NCBI GenBank assembly: GCA_902801625.1 | Contig: CADCJI010000017.1 | Location: 19,292 to 83,291, forward strand | Reading direction: 5' to 3' | Origin: an uncultured Bacteroidia bacterium | GTDB taxonomy: Bacteria > Bacteroidota > Bacteroidia > Bacteroidales > F082 | Length of the DNA: 64,000 bases | Shown here: in pieces, positions 37,089 through 46,261 of the stretch | How the letters are laid out: every line of letters begins with the position of its first letter | How positions within the stretch are numbered: the stretch's first letter is position 1 | Position numbers and translations under genes: made by a program | Notes under the pieces: generated by a model | Databases searched by the model: none | What the model saw: only the letters and a program-made list of their open reading frames with translations | What the model was told of the DNA's origin: nothing

Positions 37089-39410
37089 TCATTCCTTTTT
37101 CAATGCCTCCGCAGGATTCGTTCGCGCGGCCTTCAAGGTCTGCCAAAGCACCGAGAGGAAGGCCATCGCGAGGGAAATGGCCACGGCGACGACGAAAATC
37201 CAGCCGTAGTTTTCGAGTTTGACGATGAAGCCTTCAAGATAGCGTTGCGCCGCCCACACCGCTAACGGGACGGCGATGACGCAAGCCATAGCCACCAAAA
37301 CCATATATTCCTTCACGGTGCGCCACGTCTCGCTCTCGACGGTACCGCCAAACACCTTGTGCACAGCAATGTTCTTGGCGTTCTCGCCTGCGTAATAGGT
37401 GCTCATGGCGATAAGGCCAAGCAGAGAGATCAGCACGGCAAGCAGCATAAAAATCTCCAAAAGACGCATATTATTCTTGGCGGGCTTGAGCGCATCGCGG
37501 TAGAAATCGTCAATGAAACCATCGACAAAAGGATCCACAAATTCACCATTGCGCCATTCATCGACCACCTCGTGGATGGCTTTTCTCGCTTCCGCATGAT
37601 CACCTATAATTTCCATCACAAAACCGCCATATTTGATGTCATCGGCTTTCATAATACTGATAATCTGATAATCTTCGTCACCCACATTGCTTGTTGTCAC
37701 TGGGAAATCACGAATCACACCAGCCACTTGGTCGCAGTTGGTCGTCCTTTCCCTTAAAACATTGATTTCGTGATTCTCATCGGTAAGTCCTGTGGCGGCA
37801 AAGGCCCGCTCGCCAAACCACACAGTATTGTAAAGCGGAGTCTGATAATCTTTAAGAATTTCAAAGTCAAGCATTTGGAAAGCAACGGTATCCATCATCA
37901 AATGCCGATACAAGATATTCTGTCCGTCACGAGTGAGGCTGTATTGTCCACCAATCATACACCCCGGCACGCCCCTACTTCGGCCAATCCGCTTCACACA
38001 AGGCAATTCTTCAAGTTTGTCAAACAAATCGGATTGCGGTTCGGAGGCGAACACCACCAAATAGTATTTGTCTTGGGTATTGCAGTTTTTCGGGCGGTTC
38101 AGCGAGGTGCGGTATTGCGCCTCCATCACAATGGCCATTGCAACGAGAAAAACCGCTAAAGTGCTTTGGATGACGATGAATACCTTATTGAACACCATTT
38201 TCGTATTGCGGCGGTAGGTACCTTTCACCACATCCATCGGCTGCACGCGACTGGCAAACACGGCAGGAATAATGCCATTGAGCACGCCAACAACCACAAC
38301 AACGCCTAAATAAGCCGCAAGGTACATAGGTTTCATCTGAATGGCAATCGGCACATCAGGGCTGTTGAGCAAGGCGTTGACTGACGGTGCCAACAAGTAT
38401 GCTAACAACAAGCCAAAGCCAAAACAAACTGCCGTAAATACCAATGATTCAGCGATATACTTCCAAATGATTTCGCCTTTCTGCGCTCCGAGCAAACGGC
38501 GGGTGGCCATCTCCTTGGCGCGCTTTCCCGTGAGGGCAAACGAAAGGTTGATATAGTTGAACACCGCCGAAAGCAACAACAACAGCCCGACGAGGGCCAA
38601 GAGTTTCAGTGTATTGAGGTCGCCATGTTTTAATTGGTCATTCGGCCCCCCAAAATCCTTGAAAAACAGGTGGTCGAAGCGGGTCATGTCCAAGCGTTCG
38701 AAGAAAGCCTGACCGTACATATCGGGATAAATCTCTTTGCACAACTGCTCCACTTTATCGTAAATCACCTTGGGGTCGGAACCTTTTGTAAATTTGACAA
38801 AAGGTATGGTTGAGCCATAACGGTCGTAAGGTTCATCCCATGTGGACTTATTGAGAAAGTCGTGTTCATTGACAATCACATCCGTAGGAGCGAACACCGT
38901 GTTACGGAAGTCTTCAATAATTCCGACAACCATATATTTATTGATGATAAAATCTAAGGTCTGACCGACTTTGATACCATGCTTCCGTGCAAAGCTCTCG
39001 CTGACAATGACATTCCCTGGTACTTCGATACCTTCAGGGCCGCCTTCAATAAACTTGAGATAAGGAAACATCGTGAAGAAATCCTTGCTGACAGCAGTCA
39101 TTTCGGCTTCAACCTCTTCATTGCCAAACATGATTGACGGAGGATTGGCCTCGATGCAATACCGCACAGCGAGTTCCACTTCGGGCACCCGGTCCGTTAC
39201 CTCATTTACGAATGCATACGTCAAGCCGAGATAACCTGGCATACCGAAGCAGTAGATGTTCTTTCGGTCAGGGCTTTCGCGCGTGATGCTGTACTGCTGC
39301 CACGCATAACTGCCGATGATGATGACAAAGGCGAGGCTGACGGCAAGGCCGATGGCCTCGATGATGGTGTAAAGTTTGTTTCTTGAGAGGAATTTGATGT
39401 AACTTGACAT
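37089..39410 (-). CDS. FtsX/MacB-like ABC transporter permease (A)
   Basis: A 773-residue inner-membrane protein. A first transmembrane segment (about 18-38) is followed by a large periplasmic domain (about 40-270), four membrane segments (about 275-430) including the conserved FNYINLSFALTGKRAKEMATRRLLG, then a second membrane-anchored periplasmic domain, and three to four final segments ending in AARTNPAEALKKE. This is the duplicated FtsX architecture of Bacteroidota MacB-like permeases. No ATPase is adjacent; the LolD-like ATPase at 59.5 kb is the nearest candidate. It lacks its own sigma-54 promoter and follows permease B, so it is probably transcribed with it. Confidence 0.92.
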   Translation of the reverse strand: MSSYIKFLSRNKLYTIIEAIGLAVSLAFVIIIGSYAWQQYSITRESPDRKNIYCFGMPGYLGLTYAFVNEVTDRVPEVELAVRYCIEANPPSIMFGNEEVEAEMTAVSKDFFTMFPYLKFIEGGPEGIEVPGNVIVSESFARKHGIKVGQTLDFIINKYMVVGIIEDFRNTVFAPTDVIVNEHDFLNKSTWDEPYDRYGSTIPFVKFTKGSDPKVIYDKVEQLCKEIYPDMYGQAFFERLDMTRFDHLFFKDFGGPNDQLKHGDLNTLKLLALVGLLLLLSAVFNYINLSFALTGKRAKEMATRRLLGAQKGEIIWKYIAESLVFTAVCFGFGLLLAYLLAPSVNALLNSPDVPIAIQMKPMYLAAYLGVVVVVGVLNGIIPAVFASRVQPMDVVKGTYRRNTKMVFNKVFIVIQSTLAVFLVAMAIVMEAQYRTSLNRPKNCNTQDKYYLVVFASEPQSDLFDKLEELPCVKRIGRSRGVPGCMIGGQYSLTRDGQNILYRHLMMDTVAFQMLDFEILKDYQTPLYNTVWFGERAFAATGLTDENHEINVLRERTTNCDQVAGVIRDFPVTTSNVGDEDYQIISIMKADDIKYGGFVMEIIGDHAEARKAIHEVVDEWRNGEFVDPFVDGFIDDFYRDALKPAKNNMRLLEIFMLLAVLISLLGLIAMSTYYAGENAKNIAVHKVFGGTVESETWRTVKEYMVLVAMACVIAVPLAVWAAQRYLEGFIVKLENYGWIFVVAVAISLAMAFLSVLWQTLKAARTNPAEALKKE

Positions 39411-39450
39411 ATTGTTGAATTGTTGAATTGTTTAACTGTTGAATTGTTTT
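39411..39450 (-). repeat. CAATTCAACAATT leader upstream of permease A
   Basis: On the sense strand the bases just before the ATG read as repeated CAATTCAA / CAATTAAA units without G. The same unstructured leader occurs before each of the other full-length permease genes (41903-41946, 45948-45990, 50312-50345, 52741-52778). Confidence 0.65.
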
Positions 39451-39595
39451 TGAAACAAAACTTGCAAAACCGTCAAAACCTTTTTTCCACAGGGAAAGTC
39501 GCCAACTGGCTCCTTTCCGGCGGCGAGGCAGTTGCCAAGCCGCATCCGTTCATTATTGAAGTTTTGCATTGTTTTGTGGGTTTTGTGATTAATAC

Positions 39596-41902
39596 TTATT
39601 CCTTCTTCAACGCCTCCGCTGGATTCGTTCGTGCCGCCTTCAAGGTCTGCCAAAGCACCGAGAGGAAGGCCATCAACATGCCGAGGATGGCAGCCACAGC
39701 GATGATCCAACCGTAATGCTCAATGCGATAGGCGAAACGATCCAAATAGCGGCCACAGAACCAAACGGCAAGCGGGATGCCGATAAGTGCCGCGATACCA
39801 ACCAAAACCATGTAGTCCTTCACCGTGCGCCACAACTCACGCTGGACGTTGCTGCCAAACACCTTGCGTACGGCAATGCTCTTGGTACTTTGCTCGCTGT
39901 AATAGGTGCTTATGGCCACGAGGCCGAGCAAGGAAATTAGCACAGAAAGCAACATGAACAGTTCCAGCAGGCGCATGGCCATTTTTGCAGGTTGCAGCAA
40001 CAAATTGTTAAGGTCTTTCACATAGCCGTTTTGCGCTGGTTCCACGTAGGTGCCGTTCTTTTCCTCGGAATAGTCGGCGTAGGCTTGCATAATGGCTTTT
40101 TCGGTCTCTTTGTAATCACCTGAAACATCAATCATTACGCCATTACCCCAAATCAAGTCTTCCGCACGTGCAATGATGACCGCCGAAAACTGGTTGGGTT
40201 CAGAAGATGCCGCTGAGCGCGTCGGGATGTCCTCATAGATTCCGCCTACGGTCTCGGGGTTGCTGCCGTTGATATGCATGTTGCGTGTGTAATAATGTGC
40301 CGTTGAGTCGCTCAAAGCGAGTTTTTCAGCCAAAGTCCTTGACATCCATACCGAATTGGTACGCAGTCCGAAATCTTCAACGACCTGCAAATCAAGCATA
40401 TTGAAATATGTTTCGTCACATAAGATAAGTTGCATGTTCACCCTTTCGCCTTCGGGCGTGGTTACAGTGGTACCCATATTCATCTGCCCTGCAAAACCGC
40501 GACCGTAGCCCACCGCATTCACATTCGGGATCTTTTCCAAACGGTCGATGAGAGGCGCAATATCAGAATAATCTTTTACCCAGCATTGCAGCGAATACAA
40601 TCCCTCTGAACGCATGTTGGTGGGACGGTTCATCATGTGACGCATCTGTACCTCCATCAGAATCGCCATGGCAATCAAGACGATGGTGATGGTGTTTTGG
40701 AACACAATGAAAATCTTGCTGAACACTCTTTTGGTTTGAAGCCGATAGGTGCCACGCACCACGTCAATCGGTTCAAAACGCGAGGCAATGGCAGCAGGCG
40801 CGATGCCCGACAACACGCCCAAAACGACGACGGTCAAGACATAGGCCGCCACAATGCCCACCGACCACTCGAAACGAATGGACACAAATTGCTCAAGCGA
40901 GCCGGCTGTACCGCCCGAAACGCCTCTCAACAGGTCGTTCATCATCGGGAGCAAGGCGTAGGCCAGCAGAAACGCCAGCACGAAGCACACCGCCGTAAAC
41001 GACACGAATTCAGCGATATACTTCATCACGATTTCGCCTTTCGTGGCACCGTGAAGCCGCCTTGTGGCCATCTCCTTGGCGCGTTTTCCCGAAAGGGCCA
41101 TGTTGAGGTTGATGTAGTTGAAAATGGCCGAAACGTCGTCATTGAAATAGAGTTCCGGCAAGTTGTAAATCGGCATAGCCTTCACAAAACCGCCACCATA
41201 ATTGGGCAATCCAACCTCCTCGACTTTCTTCGCAAACTGCTCACGGTCAGTGCCTTCGCTGACTTTCATCAAGGTCATATACTGCCCGATGGAACTGAAT
41301 GGCTGTTGAGAGACATACATATCGTCGAACTCGGGGTTAAGCATCACCTCGGTGCGAGGCATCATCGAGTTTTTGGAGTCCTTGAAGACGCCGCAGACTG
41401 TGCTTTCGATTTTGTCTTGTGTTAGATATTTGATTTTGAGCGGTTTGCCGACGGCGTCGCCGTTGAAGGCGCGGTTGGCAAGTGACTCAGACACGAGACA
41501 ATGCCCTTTGAGACGGTACTCGTCCATGCTGCCTTCGAGCAAGGTCAGGCTTGGGAAAAGATCAAAAATTTCGGGGTCGGCCTCGGTGATGACGGCACTG
41601 ACAGGCTGTTCGTCGCCGAAGGTGATATAGCCGTCATAGTCAGAGCCAGAAATGCGGGCCACAGTTTCGGCTTCGGGAAGTTTGTCCTCAAAAACGGCTT
41701 TATCCCACCACGATAACGACATATAATCTTGGTTTCCAACGGCATAAACCCTATTTCGATAAGGGTTGCCGTAGGCCACGGAATACTGTTGATACACATA
41801 ATTGCCAATCAAGATGACGAAGGCAATGGAAACGATGAGACCGATGGCCTCGATGACGGTGTAGAGTTTGTTTCTTGATAGGAATTTGATGTAACTGCTC
41901 AT
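39596..41902 (-). CDS. FtsX/MacB-like ABC transporter permease (B), with internal deletion of a membrane segment
   Basis: A 768-residue paralogue of permease A with the same ends (MSSYIKFLSRNKLYTVIEAIGL... and NPAEALKKE). Where A and C have about 25 residues (KKGD...LLAVGLLLLIS type) leading into the first membrane segment of the central cluster, this protein jumps from LYFNDDVS straight to AIFNYINLNMAL. Half of that membrane segment is missing in frame, and topology may be disturbed. Expression is from a sigma-54 promoter at 41960-41974 with twin palindromes further up. Permease A follows after 185 bp. Confidence 0.9.
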   Translation of the reverse strand: MSSYIKFLSRNKLYTVIEAIGLIVSIAFVILIGNYVYQQYSVAYGNPYRNRVYAVGNQDYMSLSWWDKAVFEDKLPEAETVARISGSDYDGYITFGDEQPVSAVITEADPEIFDLFPSLTLLEGSMDEYRLKGHCLVSESLANRAFNGDAVGKPLKIKYLTQDKIESTVCGVFKDSKNSMMPRTEVMLNPEFDDMYVSQQPFSSIGQYMTLMKVSEGTDREQFAKKVEEVGLPNYGGGFVKAMPIYNLPELYFNDDVSAIFNYINLNMALSGKRAKEMATRRLHGATKGEIVMKYIAEFVSFTAVCFVLAFLLAYALLPMMNDLLRGVSGGTAGSLEQFVSIRFEWSVGIVAAYVLTVVVLGVLSGIAPAAIASRFEPIDVVRGTYRLQTKRVFSKIFIVFQNTITIVLIAMAILMEVQMRHMMNRPTNMRSEGLYSLQCWVKDYSDIAPLIDRLEKIPNVNAVGYGRGFAGQMNMGTTVTTPEGERVNMQLILCDETYFNMLDLQVVEDFGLRTNSVWMSRTLAEKLALSDSTAHYYTRNMHINGSNPETVGGIYEDIPTRSAASSEPNQFSAVIIARAEDLIWGNGVMIDVSGDYKETEKAIMQAYADYSEEKNGTYVEPAQNGYVKDLNNLLLQPAKMAMRLLELFMLLSVLISLLGLVAISTYYSEQSTKSIAVRKVFGSNVQRELWRTVKDYMVLVGIAALIGIPLAVWFCGRYLDRFAYRIEHYGWIIAVAAILGMLMAFLSVLWQTLKAARTNPAEALKKE

Positions 41903-41959
41903 TTTGTTGGATTGTTGAATTGTTGATTGTTGAACTGTTTAATTGTTGTGTGTCGTATG

Positions 41960-41974
41960 GCATAATCCGTGCCA
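41960..41974 (-). promoter_or_regulatory. Sigma-54 promoter upstream of permease B
   Basis: TGGCACGGATTATGC on the minus strand: the -24 TGGCAC element is exact and the -12 GC is correctly spaced (ATGC instead of TTGC). It is identical to the element at 46006-46020. Confidence 0.8.
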
Positions 41975-42027
41975 AAATCATAAAACAATACGAATCAACA
42001 AGATACACTTTTATCCTATTGTAAAAG

Positions 42028-42066
42028 TGTAAAGTTTCTTTACAGTGGGTGTAAAGAAACTTTACA
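42028..42066 (-). promoter_or_regulatory. Twin-palindrome activator site (UAS) for permease B
   Basis: TGTAAAGTTTCTTTACA (42028-42044) and TGTAAAGAAACTTTACA (42050-42066), both perfect palindromes, 22 bp centre to centre, about 55 bp above the -24 element. Confidence 0.85.
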
Positions 42067-42070
42067 GTTC

Positions 42071-43429
42071 TTATTTCAATCCAGTAAGGTCAAATTGATA
42101 TGTAAGCTCGTTGTTTTGTTCGTGCTGGAGAAACATCAACATATAAATGGGCAGATAAACCAGGCGATTTTTGATTTGGATGTTTTCTTGGCAGAAAACA
42201 AAAGCTTTTGGGATGGCATATTCTTCGTTGTCCATGATGTTGCTCAATGCCCGATGCCGCTCATAAGCCTTCCCCGACTTCACCTCGATGGGCAGCACTT
42301 CACCTTGATATTCCACGACAAAGTCGAGTTCGCCTTGTCTCTTGCTGTTGAAGTAGAAAAGGTCGTGATCGGTTGCGAAGTCATGGACATATAGTTCTTG
42401 TGCAACCAGATTTTCAAAAGCCGCACCATAGTTGACATTTAGGCTGCTCAACAAACGGACTTGGATGTCGCCACCGTACATGGCAGCCAATAGCCCCACA
42501 TCATTCAGAAACAGTTTGAAGAGGTTGCGTTGCTTGTTCAAAAGTAAAGGAATTATTGGTGCTTCAACATTATAGGTCGGAATAGCAACGCCAGCATCTT
42601 TCAGCCATAGGAAACCGCTCTCATATCTGGCAAAACGGGCTTTTTCGCTCAACTCCTTCAAAACAAAACGCTTGTTTTTGGCATTCAGTTCAGCTGGAAT
42701 CAGGTTGTATATCTCCTCAATCTGAAGTTTGCGTTCTTTTTCATACTTGGTAATGTCGCGTTTGTAAGTGCGGATGATGTCGCGCTGCTCGTTGAGTACA
42801 CTGCGAAGATTGTTGGTGTCCAAGTATTTCTGCACTGCCGATGGCATTCCACCGACAATCATATAAAGCGTGACCAGTTCCAACATCTTTTTGTGGATGA
42901 ACTCATCAACAGGGGATTGGTTTTCATAGCATTCCTTTAAATGCCCCATCACCTCTTCACCAACACCCAAAGCTTTAGCAAACTCTTCCAAGTCAAGCGG
43001 ATACATCTCCAATTCACCCATATAACCCACGGGGACGCTGCGAAGGTCTTTCAGCTCAACGCCCAAGAGTGAGCCGCTCATGACATAGCGGTAACTACCC
43101 TCGTCCACGAGAAATTTGATGGCCGTCACCATCTCGTCACATTCCTGGACCTCGTCAAAAAAGATAAGGGTTTTGCCCGGCACTAGTTTCTTGCGAGTGA
43201 ATGCTGAAATGCGCATCAGCAATTCCGCTGCACTTTTAGGATGGCTGAACAGTTCCACCGCATCGGGTTGCTCAATGAAATTGATTTCAACCACTTGTTC
43301 AAAGACTTCTTTTCCGATTTTACGGACGGCAAAAGTCTTGCCCACTTGTCGCGCTCCAGTGACCAACAATGCCCGTTTTTCGTTAGTAAAAAACTCTCTC
43401 AAAAATTGATATGCTTTCCTATTTATCAT
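42071..43429 (-). CDS. DUF4143-type AAA+ ATPase (2)
   Basis: A 452-residue protein from ATG 43429 (MINRKAYQFLREF). It has the P-loop GARQVGKTF, Walker B LIFFDEVQE and sensor YVMSGSLLGVEL. The C-terminal DUF4143 domain carries a complete PD-(D/E)XK-like set: QGELDFVVE...LPIEVKSGK. Family function is unsettled; some members are suspected toxins or DNA-linked ATPases. The gene occupies the junction between permeases C and B, stops 5 bp from the twin-palindrome site of permease B, and is preceded by a 3-copy, 32-bp-period direct repeat array. Confidence 0.9.
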   Translation of the reverse strand: MINRKAYQFLREFFTNEKRALLVTGARQVGKTFAVRKIGKEVFEQVVEINFIEQPDAVELFSHPKSAAELLMRISAFTRKKLVPGKTLIFFDEVQECDEMVTAIKFLVDEGSYRYVMSGSLLGVELKDLRSVPVGYMGELEMYPLDLEEFAKALGVGEEVMGHLKECYENQSPVDEFIHKKMLELVTLYMIVGGMPSAVQKYLDTNNLRSVLNEQRDIIRTYKRDITKYEKERKLQIEEIYNLIPAELNAKNKRFVLKELSEKARFARYESGFLWLKDAGVAIPTYNVEAPIIPLLLNKQRNLFKLFLNDVGLLAAMYGGDIQVRLLSSLNVNYGAAFENLVAQELYVHDFATDHDLFYFNSKRQGELDFVVEYQGEVLPIEVKSGKAYERHRALSNIMDNEEYAIPKAFVFCQENIQIKNRLVYLPIYMLMFLQHEQNNELTYQFDLTGLK

Positions 43430-43450
43430 AAAAACTTGTATTTCAGTGCG

Positions 43451-43484
43451 CAAAGATAACAATTTTTACATTATCCAAGACAAA
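43451..43484 (-). promoter_or_regulatory. Bacteroidota-type promoter for ATPase (2)
   Basis: On the minus strand TTTG (43481-43484), 22 bp, TATCTTTG (43451-43458), 21 bp before the ATG. The direct repeat array starts 10 bp above the -33 element. Confidence 0.6.
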
Positions 43485-43493
43485 AAGCATATC

Positions 43494-43577
43494 TTTTTGA
43501 CACTTTTCCAAGGATTTTTGTCCGATTTTTGACACTTTTCCAAGGAAATATTGCCTTTTTATGACACTTTTCCAAGA
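43494..43577 (-). repeat. Three-copy direct repeat array, exact 32-bp period
   Basis: GACACTTTTCCAAGG (or GACACTTTTCCAAGA in the last) begins at 43499, 43531 and 43563 on the + strand. In the sense of ATPase (2) this reads CCTTGGAAAAGTGTC. The array runs from just upstream of the ATPase promoter to the stop codon of permease C. Periodicity close to three helical turns suggests co-operative protein binding sites on one face. Confidence 0.85.
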
Positions 43578-45947
43578 TTATTCCTTCTTCAACGCCATCA
43601 CCGGATTCACCCGAGCCACGGAAACGATTTGCCACAGCACTGAGCCGATGGCGATGACGAACGACAACACCACCGTCACCACGAAGATCCACGGATACAG
43701 GTCGATGCGATAGACGAAGTCCTCCAAATAACGCCCGCAGACCCAAACTGCTATGGGGATGGCGATGACATTGGCGATAAGAATCATGATGACGTATTCC
43801 TTCAGGTTACGGCGTATCTCGCTTTGCATCGTGCCGCCAAACACCTTGCGGACGGCGATGGTCTTCTCGCGCTCGGAGGCGAAATGCGTGCTCATGGCCA
43901 CCAGTCCCAGCAGCGACAGCAACACTGCCACTGCCATAAACAAGTCCACAAGGCGCATTTTGTTTTTGGTTCCCTGCAAATCTTGCAGCAGCATATTGTC
44001 GATAAAGTCGGCAGAGGCTTCCCAATAAACGGATTTCTTACTCATGTGCTTATCATACACCCCCATAATGGCCTTACGCGCCTCTGCATGATCACCCACA
44101 ACCTCCAGCACAGGAGAATACGTTACGCCTCTAAACATCGGTTCCTTCCCCACTATCTGTACCGCACCGAAGGTCTCGTCCACCACATGCGCCGCGTCAG
44201 TAATGGCAAAATCCACCACCACACCGCACAGGTCATAACCGACATTCCGCTTGTACCAAGCGCCAAGCGAGTCAGGGTTGAAGTCCTCCATCGGAATCCC
44301 CAACTGGCTTTCCAACAGACCCTGCGTCAACAACCATTGACGTTCATCCAGCTGGCCATACATCGCCTTGATGTCAAAGCCAAACATATCGAAAGCCGTT
44401 GTATCGCACATCAGGTATCTCACTTGAATCCAATTGTCAGGATCGTTGAGACGTTTCCAACTTGAACCCATACGGGCACCTCCCGGATAACCGTAGGAAT
44501 GGCCCATCCGCTTCACGCAAGGCAAGGCCAGCAGGTCGTTCTCAAAGGCCTCGTCGCCCGATAAGATGGACTCGATGAAAAACAGGTTTTCGGTACGGCA
44601 CCCGACAGGCCTTCGCTCCATGTGGCGCATCTGCACCTCCATCGTGATCACCAAGGCAATTAGCACGATGGCAATGACATTCTGCAAGACGATGAACACC
44701 TTCGAGAGCACCATCTTGTTGCGAAAGCGGAAGGCGCCAGTCACCACATCGATAGGCTTGGCTCGCGACACCACCGCAGCAGGGATAATGCCTGCTAACA
44801 GCGCCACCACGACCACCATCAGCAGATAGGCAAGCAAATAGGATGGTGAAAGCAAAACCTTTACACCAATATCACCACCCAGTAGGCGGTTGACTAGCGG
44901 TGCGAGTGCCTCAGCCAGCAAGATGCCCAGCACCATGCACACCGTAGTAAACGCCAACGACTCAAGCAGGTATTTCCCGATGATTCGGCCTTTGGTGGCT
45001 CCGTGCAATCGCCGTGTGGCCATCTCCTTGGCACGTTTGCTCGTCAAAGCCACATTGAGGTTGATGTAGTTGAATATCGAGGAAATCAGCAGCAACAAAC
45101 CTACCGCCAACAGGCTGCGCATCATGGTCTTGTCGCCTTTCTTCAGGTTGGTGCTGGCATCGCTATAGAGTAATTCATCCAGTCGAATCAACGTCAGGTC
45201 CTTAGACTCGATGGAAAAATCGCTGCCCAATATTGTCGTATAGAATGTCTGACAAGCTACAACCATCTTCTCCCGCAGCACCTCTCGGTCGGCATTGGGA
45301 TGCGATTTCACAAAGACCCACACGTTTTCAAACATGTTGGCGGGTCGCATCGGACTGTTGAATCCACCGAGGAACGATCTGTCATAGGTGAGGTCCACAT
45401 TGACAATCACGTCGGGCATAACATCGAAAAGCGAGGTGCCCAAGTCAGTGAACACACCCGCTACGGTGAAGTCATGTGCCAAAAGATGGATGGTCCGTCC
45501 CACGACCTCGCCGTTTTCCGATAGGGCTTGCGCCAGTTTTTCCGATATGAAAGCCGTCAAAACATCGTCAATTTGTTCGGGTTTGCCTTCTGATAACTGG
45601 ACAGGAAAAAAATTGAAAAAGTCACGGTCGCAGCCCAACACGCTTGGCATTAGCGTTAACTCATCCGCTTTCATCTCTGTGCCATAGATGAATCCACACT
45701 CGGTGACTGCTTCAATTTCAGGGATGCTCTCCCCTATGCTCTTCTTCATCCCGTATTCGAACAGGGTTATGTCATTCAAAGCCACACAATATATCTCCTT
45801 TCTATGTGGGTTTTCACGCGTGATGGCGATATGTTGTGTCACATAGCAGAAGATGATGACCACGAAGGCGAGGCTCACCGTCAGGCCAATGGCCTCGATG
45901 ATGCTGTAGAGTTTGTTTCGGGAGAGAAATTTGATGTAACTGCTCAT
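43578..45947 (-). CDS. FtsX/MacB-like ABC transporter permease (C)
   Basis: A 789-residue member of the same permease family, with a complete central segment (LLYSDASTNLKKGDKTMMRS then LLAVGLLLLISSIFNYINLNVAL) and the C-terminus ARVNPVMALKKE. Architecture: an N-terminal membrane helix, a periplasmic MacB-like domain, four membrane helices, a second periplasmic domain and three to four terminal helices. It is driven by its own sigma-54 promoter at 46006-46020. Its last codons are copied at the end of the hipA gene at 46262, showing that another permease gene with the same tail once stood there. Confidence 0.92.
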   Translation of the reverse strand: MSSYIKFLSRNKLYSIIEAIGLTVSLAFVVIIFCYVTQHIAITRENPHRKEIYCVALNDITLFEYGMKKSIGESIPEIEAVTECGFIYGTEMKADELTLMPSVLGCDRDFFNFFPVQLSEGKPEQIDDVLTAFISEKLAQALSENGEVVGRTIHLLAHDFTVAGVFTDLGTSLFDVMPDVIVNVDLTYDRSFLGGFNSPMRPANMFENVWVFVKSHPNADREVLREKMVVACQTFYTTILGSDFSIESKDLTLIRLDELLYSDASTNLKKGDKTMMRSLLAVGLLLLISSIFNYINLNVALTSKRAKEMATRRLHGATKGRIIGKYLLESLAFTTVCMVLGILLAEALAPLVNRLLGGDIGVKVLLSPSYLLAYLLMVVVVALLAGIIPAAVVSRAKPIDVVTGAFRFRNKMVLSKVFIVLQNVIAIVLIALVITMEVQMRHMERRPVGCRTENLFFIESILSGDEAFENDLLALPCVKRMGHSYGYPGGARMGSSWKRLNDPDNWIQVRYLMCDTTAFDMFGFDIKAMYGQLDERQWLLTQGLLESQLGIPMEDFNPDSLGAWYKRNVGYDLCGVVVDFAITDAAHVVDETFGAVQIVGKEPMFRGVTYSPVLEVVGDHAEARKAIMGVYDKHMSKKSVYWEASADFIDNMLLQDLQGTKNKMRLVDLFMAVAVLLSLLGLVAMSTHFASEREKTIAVRKVFGGTMQSEIRRNLKEYVIMILIANVIAIPIAVWVCGRYLEDFVYRIDLYPWIFVVTVVLSFVIAIGSVLWQIVSVARVNPVMALKKE

Positions 45948-46005
45948 TACCGTTTAATTGTTGATTGTTTAACTGTTTAATTGTTTAATTGTTGTATGTC
46001 GTATG

Positions 46006-46020
46006 GCATAATCCGTGCCA
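46006..46020 (-). promoter_or_regulatory. Sigma-54 promoter upstream of permease C
   Basis: TGGCACGGATTATGC on the minus strand, with exact -24 TGGCAC and a -12 GC at the canonical 10-bp spacing. It lies 58 bp before the ATG, with the CAATTAAACAATT leader between. Confidence 0.8.
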
Positions 46021-46072
46021 AATTTGTAAAACAATATTAATCAACAAGATATGATTTTCGCTTTTGTAAAAG

Positions 46073-46111
46073 TGTAAAGTTTCTTTACAGTGAGTGTAAA
46101 GAAACTTTACA
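46073..46111 (-). promoter_or_regulatory. Twin-palindrome activator site (UAS) for permease C
   Basis: TGTAAAGTTTCTTTACA (46073-46089) and TGTAAAGAAACTTTACA (46095-46111), 22 bp centre to centre. Confidence 0.85.
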
Positions 46112-46178
46112 GTCGGGACTTCATGGGTCTTTTTATAGTTTCAATTCAAGACACCAATCATAAACTGGTTGATTAAAT

Positions 46179-46261
46179 TGCGATATTTTACCAATTTCAA
46201 AGATTTAGACTGCGGTATTTTACCAATTTAGAAAGTTTAGACTGCGGTATTTTACCAATTT
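46179..46261 (-). repeat. Orphan three-copy direct repeat array, exact 32-bp period
   Basis: TGCGGTATTTTACCAATTT (TGCGATATTTTACCAATTT in the first copy) begins at 46179, 46211 and 46243. It abuts the stop codon of hipA just as the array at 43494 abuts permease C, but no DUF4143 gene follows; the twin palindromes of permease C come next. The 314-bp gene-free stretch 45948-46261 consists of leader, sigma-54 promoter, twin palindromes and this array. Confidence 0.85.

Noticed and set aside
40637-41425. Open frame of 262 codons on the + strand, His/Asn-rich
   Set aside because: Antisense to permease B; composition is an artefact of the opposite strand and no family is recognisable.
43494-43577. 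CRISPR array suggested by regular short repeats (also at 46179 and 57998)
   Set aside because: Only three copies, 15-19-bp units with 13-17-bp gaps, units differ between loci and no cas genes are present. Promoter-side iterons fit better.
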